Assembly: GCA_944350365.1 (NCBI GenBank)
Contig: CALVOU010000009.1
Coordinates: 1 to 38,916 of the forward strand
DNA from: an uncultured Bacilli bacterium
Lineage (GTDB): Bacteria; Bacillota_I; Bacilli_A; RF39; UBA660
Length of the DNA: 38,916 nucleotides
Reading direction: 5' to 3'
Part shown: in pieces, positions 32,245 to 38,916 of the stretch
Layout: every line of letters starts with the position of its first letter
How positions within the stretch are numbered: the first letter of the stretch is position 1
The notes under the pieces: model-generated
Databases searched by the model: none
What the model was told of the DNA's origin: nothing
The model's input: the letters and a program-made list of their open reading frames with translations, nothing else
Program-made: the position numbers and the translations under genes

Positions 32245-32707
32245 CTATATCTATAAAAAATAATGAATAAAAGAACAAAATTTATGATGGTGATTATTCA
32301 TTTGTTTCTTCTATTATCCTATAGAGAGTAACTTTATTTAGAAAGTAGGAAATAGAAAATACAATTCGAAGAAATGAAAAAAATGAATGCTATATTATAA
32401 TTAGATACTAATCAGTTTAAAAAAACAAAAAAAGTAATATAACTGTTTTCCCATAATTTCCCATATTTATTTAATAATTCTACTATATTTTCCTACTATA
32501 CTGGATATCAAGAAAGGAAGTGATAGAGAAAAAAGTAGAAAGCAAAAATGTATTAAAAATATATAAATCTATAATGTGATAATTATTCTTTTCAAGTTAA
32601 AATAAATATATGAAATTACTCCTACATATAAAGAATGTGAGGTGATGAAAGTCCAGATATAGAAAAAATAAGTATTTAGTGTTATACTAATTCATGGTGG
32701 TGAAAAT
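32245..32707. other. Gene-poor gap before the second two-component system
   Basis: About 460 bp with no full gene. It holds two TTTCCCATA words (near 32448-32466), a promoter-like TATACT (32496-32501), an AAGAAAGGAA ribosome-type site followed by a 19-codon open frame (GTG 32520 to TGA 32577-32579) reading ...VESKNVLKIYKSIM, and the -10 (TATACT 32683-32688) of the regulator gene. The short frame resembles the first residues of an ABC ATPase but stops at once, so it may be a gene remnant or a leader peptide. Confidence 0.4.
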
Positions 32708-33370
32708 ATGTTAAATATTTGTTTAGTAGAAGATGAAATTGATTTATCTAATTTAATAAAAACATATTTAACAAATGCAGGTTATAATGTTGCACAGTTC
32801 ACTAAAGGAGCTGATGCAATCGCTTATATTGGCAAACAACATGTTGATCTTTGGATATTAGATATTATGTTAGGAGATGATGTAAATGGTTATGATATAA
32901 TCAAAGCTATCCGTGAAGTAGAAAAAGATGTCCCCGTCATTTTCACTTCCGCTAGAGATCAAGACTTAGATAAGATTATTGGCCTTGAACTTGGTAGCGA
33001 TGATTATATAACAAAACCTTATTCACCAAAAGAACTCGTCCTCAGAGTTAATAATATTATTAAACGTGTATACAAAGAAAAAGAAACTAATCAAATAGCA
33101 TACAAAGAATATCTAATCGATGTCGATAAACGTATCGTATTAGAAAAAGAAAAAGAGATTAAGCTAACCACACTCGAATTCGATTTACTGTTATTGTTAG
33201 TTTCTAATAAAAATAAAAGTTTTTCCCGCGAAGAGATTTTAAATTTAGTATGGGGAGAGGATTACTTTGGGAGCGATCGAGTTGTAGATGACTTGATTAG
33301 AAGACTACGTAAAAAAATGCCTAGTCTTAATGTTTCAACAATTTATGGATATGGGTACCGATTGTTATGA
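32708..33370 (+). CDS. OmpR-family response regulator
   Basis: A 220-aa two-component regulator: receiver with VEDEID acidic pair, phospho-acceptor Asp in ILDIMLGDDVNGYD (about 52), FTSAR and TKPYSP; then a winged-helix output domain (about 127-220) with DRVVDDLIRRLRKK. The gene overlaps its kinase by 4 bases (ATGA). It is separate from the Bce-type pair and shares only the family. Ribosome site GGTGGTG; -10 TATACT 20 bp upstream. Confidence 0.9.
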   Translation: MLNICLVEDEIDLSNLIKTYLTNAGYNVAQFTKGADAIAYIGKQHVDLWILDIMLGDDVNGYDIIKAIREVEKDVPVIFTSARDQDLDKIIGLELGSDDYITKPYSPKELVLRVNNIIKRVYKEKETNQIAYKEYLIDVDKRIVLEKEKEIKLTTLEFDLLLLLVSNKNKSFSREEILNLVWGEDYFGSDRVVDDLIRRLRKKMPSLNVSTIYGYGYRLL

Positions 33371-34647
33371 AATATATAAAAAATAAATTAAGTCGGCAAC
33401 TATTCGTTGTAATTGCTCTTTCTTTCAGTATCATTTTAATCTCACTTGGAATTATCTTACCCAAAAGCATGTTGCCAGTATACGAAAAAAATCTATATAA
33501 CTATTTAAAACAACCCCTAGAATTAGTTAATGAAGACATAGAAGAAAACCCCATTTCTGAAGAAATTGGTTATATCTATATGTATGGTGACTTAATTTCT
33601 GTTAGCGAAAATGTTAGCGATATTATCGATATCGATAGCATTTATAAAATCACCAAATTCTTCACCCAAAAATATGGAAAGTTTATCTATAAAGGGCAAA
33701 TTTATTATTATTATTCAAACGAAACAGATTCGATCAAAAGAGTGGCTTTTACTAATGACTCCTATATAATTGAAGCCCAAGAAGATTCGATTCATAGTGT
33801 TTTTCCTATCGTTTTTATCACGTTGACTATCGTAGCTTTACTTTTGATTTTTTGGAGTTCGTTTGTAGTAAGAAGAATTGAGAAGCTAAAAGTAAAAATT
33901 GATCATATCGATGACGAAAATTTTGATCATCGGATTGACGATCAGAACAACGACGAAATTAAGTCCTTAGAGCTCGCTATTGAAGATATGCGTGTTTCCC
34001 TAAAAAACCAAGAAGAATATAGAAACCAAATGTATCAAAATATCTCTCATGATTTCAAGACTCCTCTCACTGTTATCAAGTCCTATGTTGAAGCAGTAGA
34101 AGATCATGTAGAGGATAGCGATAAAGCTATCGAAGTAATAAAAGAACAAACTCTCAAACTAGAGAATAAAGTTCACTCCTTACTTTACCTAAATAAGCTT
34201 GATTATATAAAAGACATGAATTTAATTAATATAGAAGAGGTGAATATTCAAGCGATTCTAGACTCTTCTATAGAAAAATTTAAACACCGTAATAAAGACC
34301 TAGAATTTAAAGTAATCAAGAATTCGAACGGAAAATTTTTTGGAACCGTTGATTCTTGGGAAACAGTGATCGATAATATTCTCAATAATTTCATCCGCTA
34401 TGCAGAAAAAGAAATAAAGATCACTGTAAAGAAAAATCAAATGATCTTTTACAATGATGGACCTAATATTGACTCTGATTTATTAGAGGGAATCTTTATT
34501 CCTTTTAGAAAAGGAATTAAAGGAGAATTTGGACTAGGATTATCAATTGTAAAGAAAACTTTAAGTTATATGGGTTATAAAATTACTGTAAAAAATCATA
34601 CCAAAAAAGGTGTATCATTTATTATCACAAAAGAGAATTCTAAATAA
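33367..34647 (+). CDS. Sensor histidine kinase with outside domain
   Basis: A 426-aa kinase: membrane helix (about 12-33), an outside sensor of about 105 residues rich in Tyr/Ile/Asp, a second helix (about 141-164), HAMP (about 165-215), H box ISHDFKTPLTVIKSY (about 226-240), N box ILNNFIRYA, and a G box GEFGLGLSIVKKTL. The ATPase domain is compact. The signal is unknown. No transporter genes are adjacent; a sigma-like factor gene follows after a terminator. Confidence 0.9.
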   Translation: MKYIKNKLSRQLFVVIALSFSIILISLGIILPKSMLPVYEKNLYNYLKQPLELVNEDIEENPISEEIGYIYMYGDLISVSENVSDIIDIDSIYKITKFFTQKYGKFIYKGQIYYYYSNETDSIKRVAFTNDSYIIEAQEDSIHSVFPIVFITLTIVALLLIFWSSFVVRRIEKLKVKIDHIDDENFDHRIDDQNNDEIKSLELAIEDMRVSLKNQEEYRNQMYQNISHDFKTPLTVIKSYVEAVEDHVEDSDKAIEVIKEQTLKLENKVHSLLYLNKLDYIKDMNLINIEEVNIQAILDSSIEKFKHRNKDLEFKVIKNSNGKFFGTVDSWETVIDNILNNFIRYAEKEIKITVKKNQMIFYNDGPNIDSDLLEGIFIPFRKGIKGEFGLGLSIVKKTLSYMGYKITVKNHTKKGVSFIITKENSK

Positions 34648-34664
34648 GAGTTCTCTTTTTCTTT
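34629..34664 (+). terminator. Rho-independent terminator
   Basis: AAAAGAGAA (34629-34637) and TTCTCTTTT (34651-34659), overlapping the kinase stop, followed by TCTTT. Confidence 0.75.
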
Positions 34665-34720
34665 ACAAATTTTTAAAAACCATTATAATAGAAATTCATA
34701 AACAGAAAAGAAGGTGTAGT

Positions 34721-35437
34721 ATGGAAGAAAATACTTGGCAAAAGGTCATTTGTTTAATACCGTATATCATAAATAAAGCCAAGCATTATATGGTTTATAC
34801 TACGGATTTAGAAGATTTGGTTCAAGAAGGTATAATTACCCTTTATAAAAAGATTCCACAATACGATGAGTCGCAAAATGTTTCTTATTTACGATATATA
34901 GATTATCATCTTCATCTTTGTTTTGGGAATTTCTTAAAAAAAGAACGTTATTTAGTTTCTATGCCTAAAAATACTCAGATTTTAGCTTGTAAAATAGAAG
35001 AACTCCAAAGTAAGGCAACCGCAAATCATCAATCGTTAAGTACAGCTGAACTAAGTAAAATTTTAAATACTCCTATTCAAAGAATAGAGTATCTAGAAAA
35101 TATGAATAATAATTGGAAAAACAGTGACAAAATATCACTAGAAGAGATCAAAGAAGCAGAAGTAAATGCTAATATTTCAGCAGAGAATATAGTTACGATA
35201 ACGACGAGTCAAGATCAGTTAGAAAAAGTACTCGATAATATAGAAGTACAAGAGATTTTAACGCAATTGAGAAAATTCCCTTTAATTGAACAAGAAACAT
35301 TTCTTCGTAAGTTAGGATTCGTTGACCAAGAACCGGAAACTTATGAAGAGATTGCCGAAAGTTATCATGAAACATTTCAAAATACCCAGAAAAGATTTAA
35401 AAAAGTTAAACAAAAATTACAAAAATACTATCCATAA
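34721..35437 (+). CDS. Sigma-70-like factor
   Basis: A 238-aa protein. The N-terminal third looks like sigma region 2 (TDLEDLVQEGIITLYKKIPQYDE, about 28-50), then a region-3-like stretch (STAELSKILNTPIQRIEYLENM), and a C-terminal region-4-like helix-turn-helix (TYEEIAESYHETFQNTQKRFKKVKQKL). It should direct RNA polymerase to a specific promoter set. No anti-sigma gene is adjacent, which is unusual for ECF factors but normal for sporulation-type or orphan factors. The start is ATG 34721 with GAAGGTG upstream; the frame also opens earlier (34610), but there it overlaps the kinase gene and its terminator. Confidence 0.75.
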   Translation: MEENTWQKVICLIPYIINKAKHYMVYTTDLEDLVQEGIITLYKKIPQYDESQNVSYLRYIDYHLHLCFGNFLKKERYLVSMPKNTQILACKIEELQSKATANHQSLSTAELSKILNTPIQRIEYLENMNNNWKNSDKISLEEIKEAEVNANISAENIVTITTSQDQLEKVLDNIEVQEILTQLRKFPLIEQETFLRKLGFVDQEPETYEEIAESYHETFQNTQKRFKKVKQKLQKYYP

Positions 35438-35442
35438 TTAGT

Positions 35443-35472
35443 AAAAGAGTAGTAAATAACTATTCTTTTTTA
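35443..35472 (+). terminator. Rho-independent terminator
   Basis: AAAAGAGTAGT (35443-35453) and ACTATTCTTTT (35459-35469), one G-T pair, followed by TT. Confidence 0.75.
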
Positions 35473-35512
35473 GAGTAAAGTATTGTATACTAAAAGTAAG
35501 GATGTGAACAAA

Positions 35513-36826
35513 ATGAAATATTATTGTATAGGAATAAAAGGATCGGGAATGGCAACCCTTGCCAGTATTTTACATGATTTAGGAAATGAAGTGAGTGGCT
35601 ATGACGATGTAAAAGAATGGAAATTTACACAAGTAGGATTAGAAGAAAGACATATTCCTATTTATACAGATAGTACTCATCATATCGACCCAGATACGAT
35701 AGTGACTTATTCAAAGGCATTTAGTGAAGATCACAAAGAATTAAAACGAGTAAAAGAATTAGGACTAACCATTAAAGCTTACAATGAAATTATCGGAGAA
35801 CTAACCGACCAATTTCAAACTATATCTGTATGTGGAACCCACGGAAAAACAACGACAAGCTCCCTTTTAAAACATGTAATAGAAAATGTATATGGTTGTA
35901 ATTATTTTATTGGGGATGGCTCTGGTTATGCTGATCCTAAAAATCAGTTATTTGTTATCGAAAGTGATGAATTCAATCGCCATTTTTTAACTTATCACCC
36001 TACCTACACGGTCATTACCAATATTGAGTTAGAACATACAGAGTGTTACCGTGATATTGAAGATATTATTCAAACTTTTGCCCAATTTGCTAATCGTACC
36101 AAAAAATTAATTGTTGCTTGTGGAGATAATGAAAATATCAGAAAAATAACTTTTCAACCAGAAGTGATCTACTATGGATTTTCAGAAGATAACGATATCA
36201 TAATCAAGAATCTTGTTCATAATCAAAACGGAAATAGCTTCGATTTATATGAAAAAGATGACTTTTATGGCCATTATGATTTACCACTATATGGAGAACA
36301 CATGGTACTAAATGCGACTGCTTGTATTATTTTATCGCGAAAGCTAGATATCGCCGATAATACTATTCATGATTTATTGAAAACATTTAGAAATGCTAAA
36401 CGTAGATTTGCCGAAGAAAAAGTAGGGACAAATATCGTTATTGATGACTATGCCCATCACCCAACAGAAATCAAAATGACTCTCCAAGCCGCAAAACAAA
36501 AGTACCCTGATCGTAAATTGATTGCTATTTTTAAACCAAATACTTATTCCAGAACAGAAGCATTTTATCGTGAATTTGCTGATGCCTTAAATATCGCTGA
36601 TAGTGCTTATTTAACAGAAATTGACTGTAATCGAGAAAAAAAAGAAGACTATCCTGGCGTTAGTTCCCAATTAATATTAAATTTATTAAAAAACGGTAAA
36701 ATGATTGATGAAAAGACAATCGATCAATTAAAAGAAGAAGAAAATGCGGTAATCTGTATGATGAGTTGTGCAAGTATTGAACATCTAAAACAAGCCTATA
36801 AAGAGTTAAAAAAAGAGAAGGAGTAA
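35513..36826 (+). CDS. murC: UDP-N-acetylmuramate-L-alanine ligase
   Basis: A 438-aa Mur ligase, the usual length for MurC, which adds the first L-alanine to UDP-MurNAc in peptidoglycan synthesis. IGIKGSGMATLASIL (about 7-21) is the N-terminal nucleotide fold, GTHGKTTT the ATP loop (about 109-116), NIELEHTE the metal region and DDYAHHPTE the domain 3 signature. The start is ATG 35513, preceded by AAGGATGTGA; the frame extends to 35483 but there it covers the -10 box (TATACT, 35485-35490). It shares a bidirectional terminator with the reverse yqeK operon. It shows that the host makes peptidoglycan. Confidence 0.93.
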   Translation: MKYYCIGIKGSGMATLASILHDLGNEVSGYDDVKEWKFTQVGLEERHIPIYTDSTHHIDPDTIVTYSKAFSEDHKELKRVKELGLTIKAYNEIIGELTDQFQTISVCGTHGKTTTSSLLKHVIENVYGCNYFIGDGSGYADPKNQLFVIESDEFNRHFLTYHPTYTVITNIELEHTECYRDIEDIIQTFAQFANRTKKLIVACGDNENIRKITFQPEVIYYGFSEDNDIIIKNLVHNQNGNSFDLYEKDDFYGHYDLPLYGEHMVLNATACIILSRKLDIADNTIHDLLKTFRNAKRRFAEEKVGTNIVIDDYAHHPTEIKMTLQAAKQKYPDRKLIAIFKPNTYSRTEAFYREFADALNIADSAYLTEIDCNREKKEDYPGVSSQLILNLLKNGKMIDEKTIDQLKEEENAVICMMSCASIEHLKQAYKELKKEKE

Positions 36827-36850
36827 CTAAAAAGTTATTCTTTCTCTTTT
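36811..36850. terminator. Bidirectional terminator
   Basis: Long imperfect stem between AAAAGAGAAGGAGTAAC (36811-36827) and GTTATTCTTTCTCTTTT (36834-36850), covering the murC stop and the yqeK stop side. Confidence 0.75.
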
Positions 36851-37413
36851 CTTAATTGTCCAATTAAAAGACTATTTCTTGCTTCTACAGTAAGCGGGTG
36901 TAGTAAGCTATCTTTGCAAATTGCTTTTTCTATCGCTGTAGTATAAAAATATTTTAAAACAACATCGATATTTTGAGTAGCTAATTCCTTTAATTCATCG
37001 GGAACCTTTTGTCTATTGTCCTCAATCTTATCTGCTACATAAATAATTTTATCTAACATGGTCATATCTTTTCTTCCTGTTGTATGAAAACAAATCGCAT
37101 CCTGCATTTCTTTGGTAAAATTATACTTTTCCCCTACAATTATCGCACCAACTTTTCCGTGGAGTAGAGTAGGCTTAGCTAATTCTACTGGATCGACATC
37201 TAGGTGATGATTTTTAGCAAAAAGTAATAGCTCTTGATCACTCATTTCCTTCGCAATATCGTGTGCTAATCCTGTTAGTTTGGCTATCTCGATATCGACT
37301 TGATATACAGTAGCTAGTTCCTCAGCTTTTTTCATGACTCCTAGACTATGTTGAAATCGAAAAGGGGATAGAGTGTTTTTTACCTCTTGTTCTAAGGTTG
37401 ATATACTAACCAT
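36835..37413 (-). CDS. yqeK: YqeK-type HD-domain hydrolase
   Basis: A 192-aa HD-superfamily phosphohydrolase. The metal and catalytic residues are visible: His in FQHSLGV (about 22), LAHDIAKE (HD pair, about 50-54), LLHGKVGA (about 83-90), CFHTTGR (about 108-114) and ADKIEDNR (about 126-133). YqeK hydrolyses diadenosine tetraphosphate symmetrically to two ADP (established for the B. subtilis and S. aureus proteins), controlling this stress nucleotide. AAGGAGGT is 6 bases upstream on the reverse strand. It is downstream of the hypothetical gene at 37425-37895, 11 bp apart. The usual partners nadD and rsfS are not beside it here. Confidence 0.92.
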   Translation of the reverse strand: MVSISTLEQEVKNTLSPFRFQHSLGVMKKAEELATVYQVDIEIAKLTGLAHDIAKEMSDQELLLFAKNHHLDVDPVELAKPTLLHGKVGAIIVGEKYNFTKEMQDAICFHTTGRKDMTMLDKIIYVADKIEDNRQKVPDELKELATQNIDVVLKYFYTTAIEKAICKDSLLHPLTVEARNSLLIGQLRKEKE

Positions 37414-37424
37414 TTTTTACCTCC

Positions 37425-37895
37425 TTAAATAACTAACTTTTTTTCTAAAGCTTTAGGAAGTGTAATTTCTTGATTACTTAATCGTAATTGATATAATTTA
37501 CTTAGACAATCTAATTGGTAAGCAAGACAATCGTGTTCTTGTCTTATCGCTAAAGATTTAATCTTATCTTGATTACTCATCTGATTGAAAGTAGAAGTAA
37601 GCGCTTCTATTTTATCATATAATTCTTGTGCTTGTACTTCAATTTGATCGTTACTTGTCTCTAAGAATTTTTGATAATCAATAATACACTCTAAATCTTT
37701 AAAAAAATTTATTTCCTCTACCTGTTGAAACCAGAAAAAGTCAGCCTCTTTGTTGGTATCATTACTAATTGGACTAATTAACAAATAATGAATAATCGAT
37801 TCTGGCATCGGGTAGTGAATCGCATATAAAAATTCTAAATCTACACGTTGTATGTAGATAACTTCTTGACTACCTTCCTGCTGGATTACCTTCAT
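37425..37895 (-). CDS. Hypothetical protein cotranscribed with yqeK
   Basis: A 156-aa soluble protein I do not recognise. The first half is hydrophobic and beta-rich (EVIYIQRVDLEFLYAIHYP); the second half is mostly helical and charged (DQIEVQAQELYDKIEAL ... CLAYQLDCLSKLYQLRL) and could form a coiled coil. GAGGGTGGG precedes the ATG on the reverse strand and an extended -10 (TGGTATAAT, reverse strand, -10 at 37918-37923) lies just upstream, so it heads a two-gene operon with yqeK. Confidence 0.68.
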   Translation of the reverse strand: MKVIQQEGSQEVIYIQRVDLEFLYAIHYPMPESIIHYLLISPISNDTNKEADFFWFQQVEEINFFKDLECIIDYQKFLETSNDQIEVQAQELYDKIEALTSTFNQMSNQDKIKSLAIRQEHDCLAYQLDCLSKLYQLRLSNQEITLPKALEKKLVI

Positions 37896-37989
37896 GACAT
37901 CCCACCCTCCATGATAAATTATACCACAATCAAAGAGATTAGAGAAAGTAAGACGATGAGAATTTTCTTGAATTTACAATGAGAACGAT

Positions 37990-38018
37990 TTGCATTTTAT
38001 TCTTGCTCTCACTATACT
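37990..38018 (+). promoter_or_regulatory. Sigma-A-type promoter facing the decayed gene
   Basis: TTGCAT (37990-37995), 17 bp, TATACT (38013-38018). It points into a region whose only coding trace is the pseudogene at 38151-38637. Confidence 0.5.
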
Positions 38019-38150
38019 AGATACCTAGTACTATACTGTGCGTTCTATCCATTTAAAAAAACATTCGTGAGATAAAAAAATAAAAAATTTTAGAAATGTC
38101 TGAGATAAATCACCATGAACTTAGAATAATACTAATAGAGGTGATTAACA

Positions 38151-38637
38151 ATAAAATTTAATAAATGGTTTTGACAATGAGAAAGAGATTGCTAGTGATT
38201 TAAACGGAAAATTCATCAATGAGCTTAATCCTTTGTATAGATCATTTATTGAAGAAATATACCCTGATATTCGAAATGATAAAGAAATTATCTGCTGGGT
38301 AGATGAGACTAGAAAAAAATATGATATTGTAATTACAGTATCAGTAAGAGGAATAGTTACATTAGCATAAAAAAGGGAATAAAAAGCTCTGTACATATGG
38401 AAGGAATATCTAGTTTTATTCATTTTCTGATGTTTAAACTATAATCCTAAAGATGAAAAACAAAGATTTTGTGTCCAAATCAAATGGTATAATTTAACCG
38501 ATGATATAATCCAGAACATGAATGACCATGTAATGATTAATAGATAAAGTCTTCTAAAAAATGAAATAACGGAAGATGAGGATAATAATGTTGCTGAGAC
38601 TCTATTATTAGTTAGTAAACCCCATCTTTCAAGTTGA
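38151..38637 (+). pseudogene. Decayed gene with lost start and several frame breaks
   Basis: A GAGGTG ribosome site (38138-38143) sits 7 bases before ATA, where an ATG would be expected, followed by KFNKWF. After dropping one T of the TTTT run at 38169-38172 the frame runs DNEKEIASDLNGKF ... KKYDIVITVSVRGIVTLA to a stop at 38368. A second shift gives KKGIKSSVHMEGISSFIHFL (38370-38429), and a third gives YNPKDEKQRFCVQIKWYNL (38440 onward) with one internal TAA, ending at 38637. Sensible protein text in successive frames is typical of a gene in decay. The family is not identified; the D...IKKG pattern could be a nuclease-type core, but this is weak. Confidence 0.6.
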
Positions 38638-38732
38638 ATACAGAGAATAAAAAAACAGACTCAACTGAGTCTGTTTAAGTCATCTGGAGCGAATCACATA
38701 CAAGTTACGAACTTTATTCTCTTTCTGTATTC
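38636..38732 (-). ncRNA. Inverted-repeat element encoding a possible 80-nt RNA
   Basis: The arms GAATACAGAGAATAAA (38636-38651) and TTTATTCTCTTTCTGTATTC (38713-38732) are inverted repeats apart from a 4-base insert. On the reverse strand TTGAAA (38756-38761), 17 bp and TATAAT (38733-38738) form a promoter, and the perfect hairpin with arms AAACAGACTC / GAGTCTGTTT (38653-38662 / 38667-38676) followed by a T run forms a terminator. A transcript from about 38726 to 38646 is therefore predicted. It may be a small RNA or a MITE-like insertion beside the pseudogene. Confidence 0.45.
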
Positions 38733-38813
38733 ATTATATATTAAAATTAATATATTTTCAATATTATAATTTCAACATTCTCCAATAGTATAGATTATTT
38801 TTGGTTTTAATGG

Positions 38814-38912
38814 TATAATTAGCACAACAAACAAATCGTTAAATAGTAATTTGGTACTATAAAAGTGTAATAAGTAGATCTAATAGTTAGATTGAAAATT
38901 ACACTTCTTTTT
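38814..38912 (+). ncRNA. Possible short structured RNA or attenuator at the window edge
   Basis: An extended -10 (TGGTATAAT, 38811-38819) is followed within 90 nt by three stems: ATAGTA/TACTAT (38843-38848 / 38855-38860), ATCTAA/TTAGAT (38878-38883 / 38887-38892) nested inside AAGTGTAAT/ATTACACTT (38863-38871 / 38898-38906), and then CTTTTTATT. The last stem looks like a terminator. It is either a small RNA or a leader attenuator of a gene beyond the window. Confidence 0.4.
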
Positions 38913-38916
38913 ATTA

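Noticed and set aside
37965-37990. A sequence partly like a Zur/Fur operator (AAATCGTTCTCATTGTAAA on the reverse strand)
   Set aside because: The right arm departs from the palindrome at several positions, unlike the perfect box at 1701-1715, so I do not call it.
38145-38423. A 92-codon reverse-strand open frame over the pseudogene
   Set aside because: It has no ribosome site, its protein is a Ser/Phe/Ile-rich mirror of the plus-strand coding trace, and the plus strand has a ribosome site and protein-like text.
38681-38730. A possible tRNA 3' end on the reverse strand (GATTCGCTCCA)
   Set aside because: No matching 5' acceptor strand, anticodon arm or proper T loop could be found; it lies inside the inverted-repeat unit.

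Overview
This is a chromosomal stretch from a low-GC, strictly anaerobic, Gram-positive-type bacterium of the Firmicutes/Bacilli side, most like the uncultured gut Bacilli or Mycoplasmatota-related lineages. Reasons: very AT-rich DNA, strong AAGGAGG-type ribosome sites, TTGACA/TATAAT promoters, TGA used as a stop (standard code), a [FeFe]-hydrogenase, an oxygen-independent ribonucleotide reductase, and a peptidoglycan enzyme (MurC), so the cell makes a wall. The species cannot be named from the window alone.

Layout. 1-1335: a 20-bp direct repeat pair, one small reverse-strand gene, a tRNA-Gly/tRNA-Cys operon and a repeat-rich 0.7-kb gap. 1336-4320: a small membrane protein, a PerR/Fur regulator with a perfect Fur-type operator, and one long protein joining rubredoxin-like domains, an [FeFe]-hydrogenase and a complete rubrerythrin (redox and peroxide defence). 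4578-9285: envelope proteins, namely a secreted 3D-domain protein, a membrane-anchored surface protein, and three neighbouring paralogues with a shared LFx[DE]PYN motif, the middle one frameshifted. 9339-12677: nitroreductase, Tex and a GNAT acetyltransferase. 13053-16159: a class III ribonucleotide reductase operon in which the glycyl-radical domain is a separate 60-codon gene between nrdD and nrdG. 16304-18846: an anchored protein, FolD, and a PAP2 phosphatase/DgkA kinase pair probably acting on the undecaprenyl carrier.

18999-23114 is more accessory: a WYL regulator, a transglutaminase-like protein, an ORF6N protein, a second copy of the small membrane protein and a membrane-anchored XRE regulator. 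23302-30037 is a Bce-type peptide-antibiotic sensing and resistance module (small membrane protein, GNAT, response regulator, short histidine kinase, ABC ATPase, FtsX-type permease, VanZ-RDD protein, 73-aa membrane peptide). TNACA-N4-TGTAA sites, the form known for BceR-type regulators, precede both the ABC genes and the small peptide gene, which suggests one regulon. 30085-32204 holds a tandem-HTH repressor with a divergent partner, a PflX-like radical SAM protein and a zinc-ribbon protein. 32708-37895 holds a second two-component system, a sigma-like factor, MurC, and a reverse operon with YqeK. The last kilobase has no intact gene: it contains a decayed gene, an inverted-repeat element with its own promoter and terminator, and a probable short RNA at the edge.

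The strongest candidates for something new are the split NrdD with a stand-alone glycyl-radical subunit, the hydrogenase-rubrerythrin fusion with an internal ribosome site under a PerR/Fur operator, the DPYN membrane-protein family, and the 73-aa peptide inside the apparent BceR regulon. All functions are inferred from sequence motifs read by eye; no database search was possible.
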